A stretch of DNA of 64,000 nt from Diphasiastrum complanatum (Eukaryota; Streptophyta; Lycopodiopsida; Lycopodiales; Lycopodiaceae), in NCBI GenBank assembly GCA_029204225.1, contig CM055106.1, positions 11,700,539-11,764,538 of the forward strand, written 5' to 3'. Position numbers and translations under genes: made by a program. Every line of letters begins with the position of its first letter. The stretch's first letter is position 1. The notes below the pieces were generated by a model. That model ran no database searches and was not told where the DNA came from. It saw only the letters and a list, made by a program, of their open reading frames with translations. Shown piece after piece: positions 45,777 to 59,793 of the stretch.

Positions 45777-48341
45777 ATGGTAACCTCAAGTGGCTTCATG
45801 TTGGAAGGCAATGATAAACTTACTTCAACAAATTATTCAAGTTGGAAGGTGAGGACGGAGTCTTTGCTAGAGATGAATTGTTTGATGGATATTCTTGTAG
45901 GTGTGGAGGAGAGACCTTTGTCACCTCAAGAGCAATTGAGGTATGACAAGAGGGCAAAGAAAGCTCTACATGTGATCAGGATGAATGTGACTAATGAACT
46001 TCTCAAGGAAGTTGGTAAGTGCACAACATCTAGTGTACCTTCGGAAACCTTGAAGAAGGTTTATGAGTCCAAGTCTATATCTAGGATCCTAACCCTAAGG
46101 AGGAAAAATTTTCAAAGTCTTCAAAAGAAGGATGAAAGTGCTCAAGCTTTTGTTTTGAGAGTTAAAGCTTTGAGTGATGAACTAGCATGGCATGCAGTAA
46201 TGAAAGCATTAAGGATGTGGAGCTTGTTCAAGTTGTTCTTAATGGCTTGTTGGATGATCATGCTAATTTGGTGCAAAGTTTTTCTACTCAAAAGACATTT
46301 CCAAGTATGAAGGACTTGTAAGAAGTCTTTGTGGCTAAAGATTTTAGACTCCAAGCAAGAGGATGATTATCTTCTACATCTCAAGTTTGAGAGGAGGAAG
46401 CTATGTTCTCAAAAGACAAGTTCAAGGGCAAATGCAAAAGTAAATGGTCAATAGGGCAAGATCAAGGTGAGTCTTCTACTTTTTTTGGCAAGAAGAAAGA
46501 TAGATCCAAGCTAAAAAATTTCTATTGTGAAGTCAAAGACATTTTTCTAGTAATTGCTTCAAGAAGAAGAGAGATCAAAGTGAGAAGCAAACCAATCTAA
46601 CTCTTGATGAAGATGGTGTTGATGAACAAAGTTCAAATGATGCTTTTGTTATGTTATCTTGCTTGTTGGAAATCATGGAGATATTGATTCTTGGTGGATT
46701 GATAGTGGAACTACATCACATATGACATATCATGAGGAGTATTATTCATCATTAAAGGCATTTGAAAGTGACAAGAAGGTGATCTACATGTCCAATGATG
46801 GTGAGTGTGCAATAAAAGGGATTGATACAATTCCTATTTCCCTCTCTATTAATAGGAATGTGAATTTGAAGGACGTTTTTTTCATTCCATCTATCACTAA
46901 GAACCTTCTTAGTGTGAGTCAAATGCTTGACAAGGGATTCAAAGTGGAGTTTGTTGATGATGCTTGTTTGATCAAGGAGGAGGATGACATGATTGCAAAA
47001 GGGAAGAGACAAGGTATGTTGTTCAAACTTGATGCTTGTGTTGTTGCTAACCAGGTTATATATAGCAAAGCAACAATTGTCAATGCAAGAGGTATGGCAC
47101 AAGAGATTGGGGCATCTCAACTACAAGTCCTTGGAGGTGATGGCAAAGAGGCAAGTTGTTTTTGGTCTTCCCAATTCTTTAACATATACAAGCTTGAATC
47201 ATGTTTGTGAGCAATGTGCTTTATCAGAGTCACATAGCTTACTTTACAAGAGATCTACATCAAGGTCAAGTAAGTCTTTTCAACTTGTGCATTCATATAT
47301 TCATGGTGTTACTACAATTAGCAATGGAGGTGCTAAGATGTATGTGACTTTTATTGATGATTTTAGTAGATTTTGTTGGGTGTATCTACTAAAGAGCAAA
47401 GATGAGGTATTTGATGTCTTTGTCAAGTTCAAGATTGCAAGGAAGGTCTAAATTTCTAAAAAGATCAAGTGCTTGAGGAGGGACAATGGTGGTGAGTACA
47501 TTCATACCAAGTTCAAAGCATTTTGTGATGCAAATGGGATCAAGAGAGAGTACACAAGCCCAAGGACTCCACAACAATTTGGGCTGAGAGGAAGAATAGA
47601 ACCTTATGTGAAGGAGCCAAAACCATGAGGTTAGGTGAAAATCTTTCTAAATCCTTTTGGGATCAAGATTTGTTGTGTGCTAATTTTCTATGCAATAGAT
47701 GGACGAGTGTGGTGTTGGATGGAAAAACCCCTTTTGAAGTCTTGTTTGGTAGGAAGACAAGTGTCAAGTTTTTCAAAACTTTTGGATGCATTTGCCATAT
47801 CAACATTCCACTTGATGATAGGACGAAGGAGGATTAATCTTCAAAGAAAGGTATATTTGTTGGTTATAGTGAGGTGAGCAATGCTTACAAAGTTTTTATT
47901 CCTTCAACTAAGAAAGTGGTCATTGGAAGAGATGTCATTTTTTATGAAGGAAACTTTCCAAAAGTTTCTTCAAGTGGTGGTGTGAACATTAGATCTAACA
48001 TTTTCGATGTTGATGACATTGATGATACTTTGGATGTTGATGTTGAAGGCTTACTTCAAATCAAAAGCCAAGGAGGACACATCAATGCAAAGGAAACAAC
48101 CTTTGAGGCTCACTTATGATGAAAAAGGTAAGCAATTTGTTGGTGGTACAAACTATGCTTTCCTAACCTCTTTTGATGAACCTGCATTTGTATGGCTCTT
48201 GAGTATCAAGCTCTTATGAAGAATGACACATGGAGATTGGTGGAACTTCCAAAGGACAAGAAGGCTATTGGATGCAAGTGAAACTTCAAAGTGAAGACAA
48301 ACCAAGATGGATCATTCAACAAGTACAAGGCAAGGTTGGTG

Positions 48342-48345
<4 letters not shown>
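45777..48345 (+). mobile_element. Ty1/copia gag-protease-integrase, decayed and truncated in RT
   Basis: Gag starts at ATG 45777 (MVTSSGFMLEGNDKLTSTNY) and shows the typical WKVRTESLLE and FVLRVKALSDEL, then a shift at about 46187. The zinc knuckle near 46520 is broken. Protease: DSWWIDSGTTSHMTYHEEYY (DSG site). The preintegrase zinc region HKRLGHLNYKS...CEQC and the integrase core TFIDDFSRFCWVYL, CLRRDNGGEYIHTKF follow, then a disrupted TPQQ-ERKNR. After the linker SSKKGIFVGYSEVSNAYKVF and a (V/A)D-rich stretch, the RT start is WRLVELPKDKKAIGCK...NKYKARLVA. It stops abruptly at a (CT)n tract at 48346, so the RT palm and RNase H are missing. At least five frameshifts or stops. Closest relative in the window is the minus-strand fragment at 8655-9897. 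Confidence 0.9.

Positions 48346-48435
<90 letters not shown>
48346..48435 (+). repeat. (CT)n microsatellite, 90 bp, at the copia break
   Basis: Pure CT in place of the continuation of RT. Confidence 0.97.
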
Positions 48436-48438
<3 letters not shown>

Positions 48439-49011
48439 GAATGATCTTGTTTGTGTTTACATAATTAACTCTATCGATGCTTGTGAGTTTGAAGCGTGGA
48501 TCAAATAAAGCTATCATCGAATTATCGAATTTAGCTCAAATTCGATAGACCTAGTTCATGCACTGTGAGGAGATCACCTGATTTCCCAACACAAGTGGGC
48601 TATGTATTCTCAAATTTTATCCATTGATGTTGTATCTTTAAGATTTCATCTATGATGACTCCATGTTTTTTAAGGCTAAAAAGTATAACAAATTAAAGTC
48701 AGGACAAAATCAAGTCTCGCTATTGCAAACTAGGTGATAGGTCTCTTGTTACTACATACTAAGTCACAATTTTCCATACTCAATGTCAATCCCCGTCATT
48801 TTCATTTCTAAAAAGTAGATTACATTTTTTGAATGCAAATTATGTTTCATAATGTTCATGTGAAAAAAGCCAACTATCCATTAAGCAATGGAGGGAGCCT
48901 AAGCAAATGACATTCTACTTGGTAAGGAATGACATGCTCGACCTATGATTCCTTAAGGAGCAAAATGTCATGTGCCTCACTCCTTAATATTTAAAAATTG
49001 AATTGAAAGGC
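48436..49011. other. no gene seen
   Basis: AT-rich, frames short. Flank of the MITE at 49020. Confidence 0.5.
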
Positions 49012-49019
49012 ATTATAAC

Positions 49020-49477
49020 CAGTGTTGGGCGGGTATATAGGGTCGCGGCTGGTATCAATAATGGGTATCAACATGGTATAAAAAAACCGACCCAACTGGT
49101 ATATGAATTTCTATACCAGGGTCAAGAACCGGACACCCACCAGTATTAACTATTGTACTATTCATATTGATACCCAGGTTCGGGAGATTTTGTTGATCTT
49201 TGCCATGGTATCAATAGTAGTACTATTTTTAGTATATCTTTTTATATTGCAGATTTTTTATATCTTAAATTATGATATTACTCTTTAAAAAAAATATTTT
49301 TAACAATTCGTACATGTTTATGCCCGGGTTGATAACCGGCTAGTATCACCCTTGTGATACCAGCCCGGTCTATACCAGTCCACAACTCTTATACCTCCTT
49401 ATGTTGATACCCGGCTGGTATTAAATTTTTTAAAAACCTACAATATCCTGACCCGGCGGGATACCCGCCCAACACTG
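49020..49477. mobile_element. hAT-type MITE with 8-bp target duplication
   Basis: 458 bp bounded by perfect 17-bp terminal inverted repeats (CAGTGTTGGGCGGGTAT at the left, its complement at the right end). They are flanked by a perfect 8-bp direct duplication ATTATAAC (49012-49019 and 49478-49485). The CAGTG start and 8-bp target duplication are the hAT signature. There is no coding capacity; the interior is rich in ggtat and tgatacc blocks in both orientations. Confidence 0.92.
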
Positions 49478-49599
49478 ATTATAACACTCCAAGGTCTCTA
49501 TAAGAAAAAGACGAGTAAATAACTAAATAAAATTATTGGGATTAGGAGCATCACAAAAAAAAAAAAAAAACACAGAATTTAGCAGGCTCCAGTTTTTTG

Positions 49600-50289
49600 A
49601 GCGCACAAGTGGCCGTGGAAGTGGTTTGTTAGCTGTCGCGCTCCACTTTCCTCCACTACTCAACTCTCTCTCTCGCTCTCTCGCATCGCTTTTCGCATCT
49701 CAATGATTCTGCTTATTAATTCATAAGTTTTTGTCTCGCTACTTCCACCTACTTGCCGCAAGATGCTGGTTATTGGAAGCGGTTCTGATCGCTGATCGCC
49801 GGTTGATTCGCTCTTCGGCATGCAGCTCCCTCATTAATTGTACCAACCAGCTGCATTGATTCTCAGGCAAAGACCACATCTAACAGCAAAAAAAGATTAT
49901 TATGTATCGATGTGTTCTGCTGTTTTCATCCTGCTTAAAGTAATGGAGTTTTTGTTGGCAACGACTAGACTGCAAAAATGTAGTTCTGATCATGAGCACA
50001 AATTTTTGAATAAGTGGTTAATCATCTTGAGGAGGCTGAACTATGGCAGACGAATTTCGAATTTTGTAGTGTTTAGTTGATCTTCCATGTTTGACTCAGC
50101 TTTGAAACAGCTTATGGTCTTATTAAAAAAAAAAAATTTGTGTTGTTTTTGTAATAATATGAAGACGATTTAAGACTATATCTGCTGCAATATTTCAGAT
50201 TGTCTTATCTAATGTGCATCCATGCACCTTTAGAAGGCACTCACACACGCAATTCTTCCAGTTTTCAGTCCCAGTAAATTTCACATAGT
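49600..50289 (+). promoter_or_regulatory. probable promoter and 5' UTR of the DP gene
   Basis: GC-rich block 49600-49830 with ctctctctcgctctctcgc and a short upstream ATG frame (49763). Such pyrimidine-rich leaders are common in plant 5' UTRs. Transcription start not determinable. Confidence 0.35.
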
Positions 50290-53091
50290 ATGGATAATCT
50301 CGAAGAAAGTGTAAATGAAGCTGCACTTGATAAAGGGAATCAGGTTCCACGCAAGCTTTCGGCCAGACTTCGAACCAAAAGAAGACGATCATCTGCAGAA
50401 TATAGGTGCAATATACCTCTTCATATCACACTGTGAAATTTTATGTGTGTTGTAGTATCAAATTTGAATAAACAAGAGTTGACTGTTGGAGCTGCTTCTT
50501 AGAATAATCAGCGACAGTTGTGCTCCATTGATATATGGACTTACTTTGTGCTTATAATAGTCTCCTGCTTATGACTTTCATTCAGTGCAATTGGCATTCA
50601 AGTAGCGTGAATAAATATATACTGCTCCATTGCAGGTCCGATTGCATCACTAAATATAGGTCCGGCAATGAAGCAGAAGGTAGGGTAGAGGAAATATGCC
50701 AATCCTCCGCTAGTGAGCTCGAGGATATAATTTCAAGTCCATCAATACTCCAGAAGCGAACAAAGCAGCGCTCTGGTTCAGGAGGTAAGGATTCAAAATC
50801 AGCTAAAACTGGCCGGCTTGGGACTATACTCGGAAGATCCAAAGCGAATCCTCTAAAACATTTGGCTATAATTCTCTTGAAGAAGCTTCAGAGTTCTCAA
50901 GGAAAGGCATGTAATTTGCTTCAGGTAATATTAAGGAGGGTATTCAAATTTCCTATTCTTGAACAGCTCTTTGTCTGAATCGAATCAGAATCTTCATTAC
51001 AGTTCAATATTTTTACACCGTGTGACGTGTCTAATGTCATGCAGATTGCCAAGGAAATTCATAGCGAAGCCAAAGTAAGACTCGACCTGATAAAAAACTT
51101 ATTCATATTCTATTGAGCTAGTTTAATTCCCTGTGAAAGAACAACTATATATACTACAACATTCTGGATCACAGAAAATATTTGATGCTAAAGGTGAAAA
51201 TTCATGACATAAAGTAAGGTCTTTGCAGGATAAGCATAATCCTACCTTGCGGAGGATTTATGACGTAGTCAATGTGTGCGAAGGTGCAGGTGATCAAGCG
51301 TTACTTGATCCTTCTCCTTCAGTAACAGCACTAGTTGAAAACCTGCCAACGCCTTACCAAATAACTAATTGAGGATCAGACATTTCTTAAGTCCCAGTCA
51401 TGTAACAAAGTGCTTGCAGGTTAGCTGGGCACGGTCCATATTACTGCACTGCTCACTATGTTACGACTGTGCCAGGACTTCTTGTTCGCACCTTCGGATC
51501 CTCCTCCAAAAGAATTGCTGTTCTTCAAAGATCGCTAATGATTTCGGGTCCCAAGAATGAACCCTCGCAATATAATGGGAGTCAAGTCCCTCGCCCAATC
51601 CAACCATTTCCAGCTGAAGAAGGAGCATCTAATGTTTGCTTGAAGTTGAAGGGGAAAAGGAGGAGCTCAAGAGGAACTGAGATCCGGTCAGCAGTTCCTA
51701 CATGACTCGTAACACCTTTGTCATTATTCGCGCTCTAATAACCTTAGAAGCAAATATTAATCAGCATTAAACAGCGATTGAAAGGATTTAGTTTTCGCTA
51801 TTCTCATGAGCAGAAATCTACTGGCATCTGCAATAAGGAAGTAATTAGTATACGTTGAAGCATAGTCCTTGGCAATAATCTCGCCAATACCTGATGAACT
51901 AAGCCTCCTGCGGACATTCCCTGTGGTAACTGAGCGATTAAGTTCTCGTTTCCTGTTGTACGCTAGGTGGCTAGGACCAATCCCCGCAAACAGCCGAGTG
52001 CAGTTAAATCTTAACCAGCTGTTGAGGAAGAAGCAGCTTCTTCTGGTAATCATACCGATAGCTTTGATAACTAGAAGATTTTTTTTCATCTTGCCAGTGG
52101 ATAAACATGTCCTAGCATTCTTTGCGTTATCTCTTATACGTGTGTGCCTACTGGTAAATGACACTACCAGAATAATAACTCGTAATCCTGATATTGCCAG
52201 TGATGAGAGACTATCCTATTAATCTTTTGTGCAATTTGTGTGATCAATCTACTTATTGAGACTCATGACATCTGAAGGTTTGAATTGTTTTGAAGAGATA
52301 CAGAGATGAAATTCTTGCTCGGTTGACAGAAAAAAAACGCGAGTATCAAAACCTTGTAAAGCAGGTGAGCATGATACCGTGGTTTCTTGTCTTATAACAT
52401 TGAAACAAGTCTTTTATCCCTTTTCAAATGTCTACTTATGATGTTTCTCCCTAGCCAAAGCATGTATGCAATCAAAGCCACTCCAACTAATTGCACTATG
52501 GATGACCGTCAATTGTGCAGCTACAAATGAAGTACAGGCTAGTTGATTATAATCAGGATCGTGTTTGTAGCTCAATTTCTAACGATGAAGGTGTTCCGAA
52601 CCCATCAATCTTCCATTCCGTTCAAGAAGCCACAGATCTGAAACTTGAACAGACATCAGTTTGCTGGGATGATTCATTCTTTTACGATGGTTCGTTGTGC
52701 GATCTTCTTGAAAATGGTCTGAAAGAGGAATGCTGTTCAACTTTTGGAGTTGAAAAGGTGCTGCTTATGCCTTTTGTCATCATAGCAACAGAGTCGAGAA
52801 CGTAAGTGACAATACCGTTACTGAATTAAAAAAAAACACAGCAAGCAGCTCATATGTTTAATTTTTCTAATAATGTGGCAAGAAGAATCATAATAACTGC
52901 ATGTAGGAGAAATTCAGCCGTTATATGTGATGAGTACTCTATGTTCCTGCAGGAACATAGACATCACAATGGAAGGGGATCCAACATACAGAGTGAACAT
53001 TAGATTTGATGACAAATTTCAGCTATATGATCATATCCAGCTCATAGAATTGCTGTTAAACAAACACAAGCCGGTCTACGAGAATCTTTAA
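50290..53091 (+). CDS. DP-type E2F dimerisation partner, about eight exons
   Basis: Exons with consistent phase: 50290-50405, 50636-50924, 51045-51074, 51229-~51290, an internal exon ending at 52045, 52296-52364, 52521-52801 and 52953-53091. The N-terminus (MDNLEESVNEAALDKGNQVP) is basic. The winged-helix DNA-binding domain runs PLKHLAIILLKKLQSSQGKA, IAKEIHSEAK, then NPTLRRIYDVVNVCEG. The exon ending at 52045 supplies VVTERLSSRFLLYARWLGPI, matching the beta-wing and the DP-type W-GLP-NS ending. A coiled coil (RYRDEILARLTEKKREYQNL) and the DP dimerisation fold (MPFVIIATESRTNIDITMEG, FDDKFQLYDHIQLIELL) follow. DP proteins pair with E2F on TTTSSCGC sites to drive S-phase genes. The DNA-binding domain is diverged from canonical DP and the edges of the middle exons are unsure. 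AATAAA at 53159 may end the transcript. Confidence 0.82.
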
Positions 53092-53158
53092 GGCGCTCTT
53101 CCAAGATGCAGAATAACACAACGTTTCTATAGGCAGTTGTGGTCTGCTTGTGAAAAGT

Positions 53159-53164
53159 AATAAA
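53159..53164 (+). terminator. candidate polyadenylation signal of the DP gene
   Basis: AATAAA 68 bp after the stop codon. Confidence 0.4.
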
Positions 53165-54553
53165 ATTGTCTTTTAGAATGCAGCTCCAGTTTTCTTTGGA
53201 TTTTGGCCATAGACACCCAGCTGAGATTGGAGCTGTAAAAATGATTTTCCTTGGACAATAGTTGCAAGCTACAGCCTTGACTGATCAAGTAAGCAATAAC
53301 TCAGCTTGAATAAAAGCTTTAAATGCACAATAGTCCTGCAACGCGTAATTCTCCCGTGAATGTAACTGCGTGCATTGCTGATCGTCAACTTTACAGTTTG
53401 TGACTACCTTGTATCAAGCTGACAGCTTCAAAACCATATCAAAAAAGTACTTTTGAATTAATTTTGCTTAAAATTCTGATTTCTGAACGTCTGGTGAATG
53501 TTGAATGTTCTGATGGACATTGGCAAAGAGTGAAAATGCAGTCTCTGTGTATATTTTGCCTATGCTAACTTTAATCCTGTTGTCTACCAACTAAGATTGA
53601 AGTTCATTCTCAAAAACGTAAAGAGGAAATCGTTGAAGCAAATTACTATCATCAAATAAATCCCTAGAGATCAAAATCAAATAAAAAAATGGCTCGTTGG
53701 TCTAAAATACAAAGGCTAAATTAGAATCATTTTTTTATATTAAATATTGTAAACACTTTTCCAACAGGACAAGATCCACAACCAAAAACAATCTATGTTA
53801 GAAGGAAATGGGCCACAAACATTGTAAGCATCCTAGTAAATATCCAATTTACTATCCTTTTCATATGTATCTCATAAATACTACACCCACAATGACTAGT
53901 GCTCATCCACACCATGTGTATATAACCACATATACTCTAATAAATAAATAGGAATGACATTCACATTGTAAGTTTATAAGACTAACCACAAGATCTCCAT
54001 TTGACCTAGTTAGTATGATAATTCAGCATAACCCAATTATTATCTAGGTGCATACCTTTACAAGTACACCACATTTTTCCATATTCTAAATCTTCAATCA
54101 ATAAGATAGTTATAGCCAAAGATGACTTATGAACTTCCAAACAATTATCTAAATATGCATATCCAGATAAACTTTAGTACTCAAGAATAAATAGTAGATC
54201 AATCATCCACATGCTTCATGAACAATTTACAGTTTTAATAAGATATACCAACAAATTCACAAACAAATCTATAATCGTTTTCTCTATAAAAATTCCTAAT
54301 CATGTGCTAGTTGCAAAATAAATATACTATTCTCATTTGCAAAATAGGAATGCTATTGAAAAGATAATGCAACAATAGAAATCTATGTGAAGTAAAATCA
54401 TATACACGTACACAAGTATTTCAAAACACCAACTCTTTAAGCAAACACCAACTTTTTAAGCAGATTCATTTCACCACGATCAATCTTTACGGATTATAGT
54501 ACATTACTAAGACTCGGGTTGTTTTGTTTGTGTGTGTATGTGTGTGTGTGTCA

Positions 54554-54745
54554 TGCATTCCATTTTGAATTTTATCAATGTCTTTGTTAGTATTCCATTC
54601 GTTTATGACCAATGTGTTTGCTATTATTCCATTTGTAATTTATGATCAATGCCATTGCTAGAAATTCATTTATTTATGATCAATGTTTTTGTTAAAATTT
54701 CACTTGTTTATAATTAATGCCTTGTTAGAATTTCATTTGGCTATG
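54554..54745 (+). repeat. degenerate ~36-bp tandem repeat
   Basis: Five to six units around attccatttgtttatgatca followed by atg-ctttgtta, divergence increasing to the right. Confidence 0.65.
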
Positions 54746-56058
54746 ATATTATGATTAATTTACAACTTTTATGATTATCACTTTATCATATTATGAACTA
54801 GTTTTATTTGGTTCAAGATAATATCAACATATGATTTTATGAGGTAATAATTAGATCAGCTTATGATCTCATGAAGAGTTTATGATGCTATGATGCAATC
54901 TTGTGAGAAGCTAACGACGAAGTCATGAAGAGTTTTGATTAGCTCACCATAGCATACTCTTGGGATAGAGTGGAGCCCAAAACTTTATTTACAGAGTAGA
55001 GAACGCTGCTTATGCCGACTAGTTTTGTAGGAACATTTCAGCCTTTATACTAACAGTTTTATACAAATGTTTGTAACAAGTTACAGTAGTGATAATATCC
55101 ATGGAATATACCAAGGTATAAATCCATTGATAATATTCATTAATATTTTCACTTCAATTTTAGCTTCAATTTCATTACGACGTTTAACAAGGCTTTGAAC
55201 TTTTTACAATTGTGACCAAAGGCTTAGGTATTTATGATGGAAAATGCTCAAATTGTTGTAGTGAGATAAGGAAACCATACATCCAAAATGAATGTATGTT
55301 GCACAAGCTATTAATAAGAAGACATTTCCTGGCTAAAATCCATGATCGAATCGATGGATCTGTTGTGAGACATCCACTACCTAGGGCTCAAATGTAGTTT
55401 ATTATTGTGTCAAACTAGATGCAAAAACAACCCATATGAACTTCAAGCCTTACAATTTAGACTAGTCTACCTACTAAGCCAAATAATTGTTAAAATGATA
55501 TGCACCAACTTGGATGGTGATTAATCAATCCAGAGGAGGTATGCTCTTTCTAGAGAGACTGTACAAGGAGTGAGAGATTGAGTGCCATGAACTTGATGTT
55601 GATCCAAAGCTTCAAGGCATCATATCCATGAGTGTCTCGAGTCTAAGAAGTAGCTCGTTTATGTACCACTATGTTCAAAGTGCTATGAAGGACATATAAA
55701 TGTCAAATTCTAGTCAAGTATATTTCACCAAATGACAAGGATCTATAATCCTATAGGGACTTATCTAATGATTTTATCTGAATAGTATTATTATTTAATA
55801 TAAGCTAATTTTAAGTTATTTATAAAAATCTCTTGACCAAATTTTTGTAGCTTGCATTATTTTCTTGCAAAATACAACATTTTTTTAACATTACAATATA
55901 TTTATCTGAAGCATTTTAAATTTGGATACTTTTTAAAAAAAATCTAAAAATATAAAAAAAATGGGTCTCCAAGTCATTTCTCTTTTTTTTGGTCATCATG
56001 TTGTACTACAACCTCTCCCCCATGCACTAGAGCCATAGACCACCATCAAGCAAGCTCA

Positions 56059-56146
56059 GATCTCCAATAGGCTATGGTGCCCCATACTACGCCTTACCCT
56101 CGGATCTCCAATAGGCCATGGTGCCCCATACCACGCCTTACCCTCG
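56059..56146 (+). repeat. 44-bp tandem duplication
   Basis: gatctccaataggc-atggtg and gccttaccctcg repeated with period 44 and few mismatches. Confidence 0.9.
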
Positions 56147-56598
56147 ACCCTCGCCTACCTACATCTTTGAAGGCTTGAATAATGTCCCGACCTAACCACA
56201 AATAAAAGAGCTCTTCATTCTCTAGGAGAGAATGAACAACCAGGTCTTGGAGATCCACCTCTACATACATAGTTCATGTGGAATTTTCTCCAACCAAAGG
56301 GATCTCGCCTAACCAATGACATGCATCAATTCATGCGTCAGTTGTGCACATTAATGTGGGTCCAAAACAAAGGGCACCTCGCACCAATAAGACATTGGCA
56401 TGTGGCACCCAAATGACCTATAGCTCTAGACTTGCGTTCGGTCCCATAGAATGAGACCGTCACCTCAGATAATCTGTTACGTGCCCTTATGGGTACGTAA
56501 CACCTCCCCATTTCAAATATGTTGACCACTATAATTTGTTGCTCAGTTACTCACACTTTCAATATATTAAAGTGTAATTGCCTACATCCAATTAGTAT

Positions 56599-58451
<1,853 letters not shown>

Positions 58452-59220
58452 CTCCCCCTACTTAAACATATTTGTCCTCAAATTAAATGAAGACGCTCGT
58501 TTAATGAATTTGAATGCTTCATTTAAGTGGTCCTGAAGAAGATGTCACGTCCATCAACTTGCCAAGGTTGTTTGAATAGAACCCATCTGATAGCTTTAGT
58601 CTTCAACTTGCTTTTTCATTAAGGAGAAAATATGGCCGAAGAAGAGATGGATGAAAAATCATATTGCTTTTTGACAACCAAATCGCAATATCCTCTTTTG
58701 TCTGCTTCTTCGACATCATGACAAATTGGATGATTTATCCAATTCCTTTAGGATCATATTTTAGCATTGCATCTGGCTGTGCTAGCTTGAAGATTTTGTC
58801 ATGTTGTTGGATAGTCACTTTGTTGTTCCATCCAAATGCTTCGATGATAACCATAAGTCTTGCATTTGAATTGTTAAGATCCCACATAAAAGAATTATTA
58901 TAATGATCAATTCCCAATTTAGGGACTAATATGCTTTGATTGATCATCTCTAGAAATAACAAATGATATTCTGAATGGACATTCATTTCCAATAATATCG
59001 AATGAGATGCTTGCAGAGAGTGATGATATCTCTTTAAATCAAAGTCTCTACGAAAAATCTTTCATAGATTACATCATCATGTTCAAAAATATTTATATCT
59101 CCAATATTTTGAACCACAAACTGGAAACTTTGATGTAATGGATCTTGGATTGTTTGTCCCATCTCATAGCTAAGACAATTTTCAACTTGTGTATTGCAAG
59201 TTTCATCACATTCCATAGTG
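58452..59220 (-). pseudogene. degraded retroelement coding tail, probably gypsy
   Basis: The minus strand has protein-like stretches broken by stops: MECDETCNTQVENCLSYEMG, NSFMWDLNNSNARLMVIIEA, VTIQQHDKIFKLAQPDAMLK, ending with FEDKYV before a polypurine tract. The position before PPT and LTR suggests the end of pol or a post-pol region. Specific domain not recognised. Confidence 0.4.
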
Positions 59221-59364
59221 CACTCTATACCCTTGGAGGATGTTCCGCCGAAGAAGGGCCTTGGCTGAGGACGGTAGCTTGAGGGGGGTCCTTGCCATGG
59301 CAGAACGGCACCTCCACGGTGTGAAAACTTCTGATACTTTTTTTTTCATTTTGTTTTGCCATAA

Positions 59365-59472
59365 TTTTTTTTTTTTACATTTACCTTTTAGGCGGAAGGT
59401 GCATGTAAGAAAAAAAACGTAAATTTTTTTACATGCACCTTTTGACATCTGGAAGATGCAAGTAAAAAAAGA
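59365..59472. repeat. stacked inverted repeats (two hairpins in tandem)
   Basis: Four arms alternate in orientation: ttttttacatttacctttta, ggaaggtgcatgtaagaaaa, tttttttacatgcacctttt and ggaagatgcaagtaaaaaaa. Any neighbouring pair can fold; the central pair (59396-59417 with 59424-59444) is close to perfect. The period of the two hairpins is about 55 bp. Confidence 0.75.
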
Positions 59473-59760
59473 AGACGCATAGATTCCACATAGGGAGGCA
59501 CCTCCGTGTCCTTTGAAAAAAGACAAAACCCGAGATTAGGGGCCATAAAAGTTTTGACATGCATTGGAAGAATGTGCCAATTTTGATTTGGACAACAAAA
59601 TAAATGATCATCATCTTATTTTCAAATTTCCCGCGGCTTTGCTGCCACAATACCGCTATTCCCAATTTTTCATTTTCATTTTTGTTTGCTTTTCATAACG
59701 CACACCTTATCGCCTCGAATGGGAATATTCAAAGGAAGCGAGACACAGGTGTCAGGGACC

Positions 59761-59793
59761 GAGAGAGAGAGAGAGAGAGAGAACGAGAGAGAG
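59761..59793 (+). repeat. short (GA)n tract in the ARC6/CDP1-like promoter region
   Basis: gagagaga...gaacgagagagag followed by a G-rich run. A G-box core (CACGTG) lies at about 59896. Confidence 0.85.

Larger units (their letters stand above)
53165..56500. other. no gene; AT-rich intergenic DNA with minor repeats
   Basis: Stops in all frames throughout. A frame at 55212-55397 has no recognisable motif. Contains the two repeat features listed separately. Confidence 0.5.

Noticed and set aside
51757-52164. 135-codon minus-strand frame in the DP gene
   Set aside because: Shadow of the plus-strand exon that supplies the DP beta-wing.
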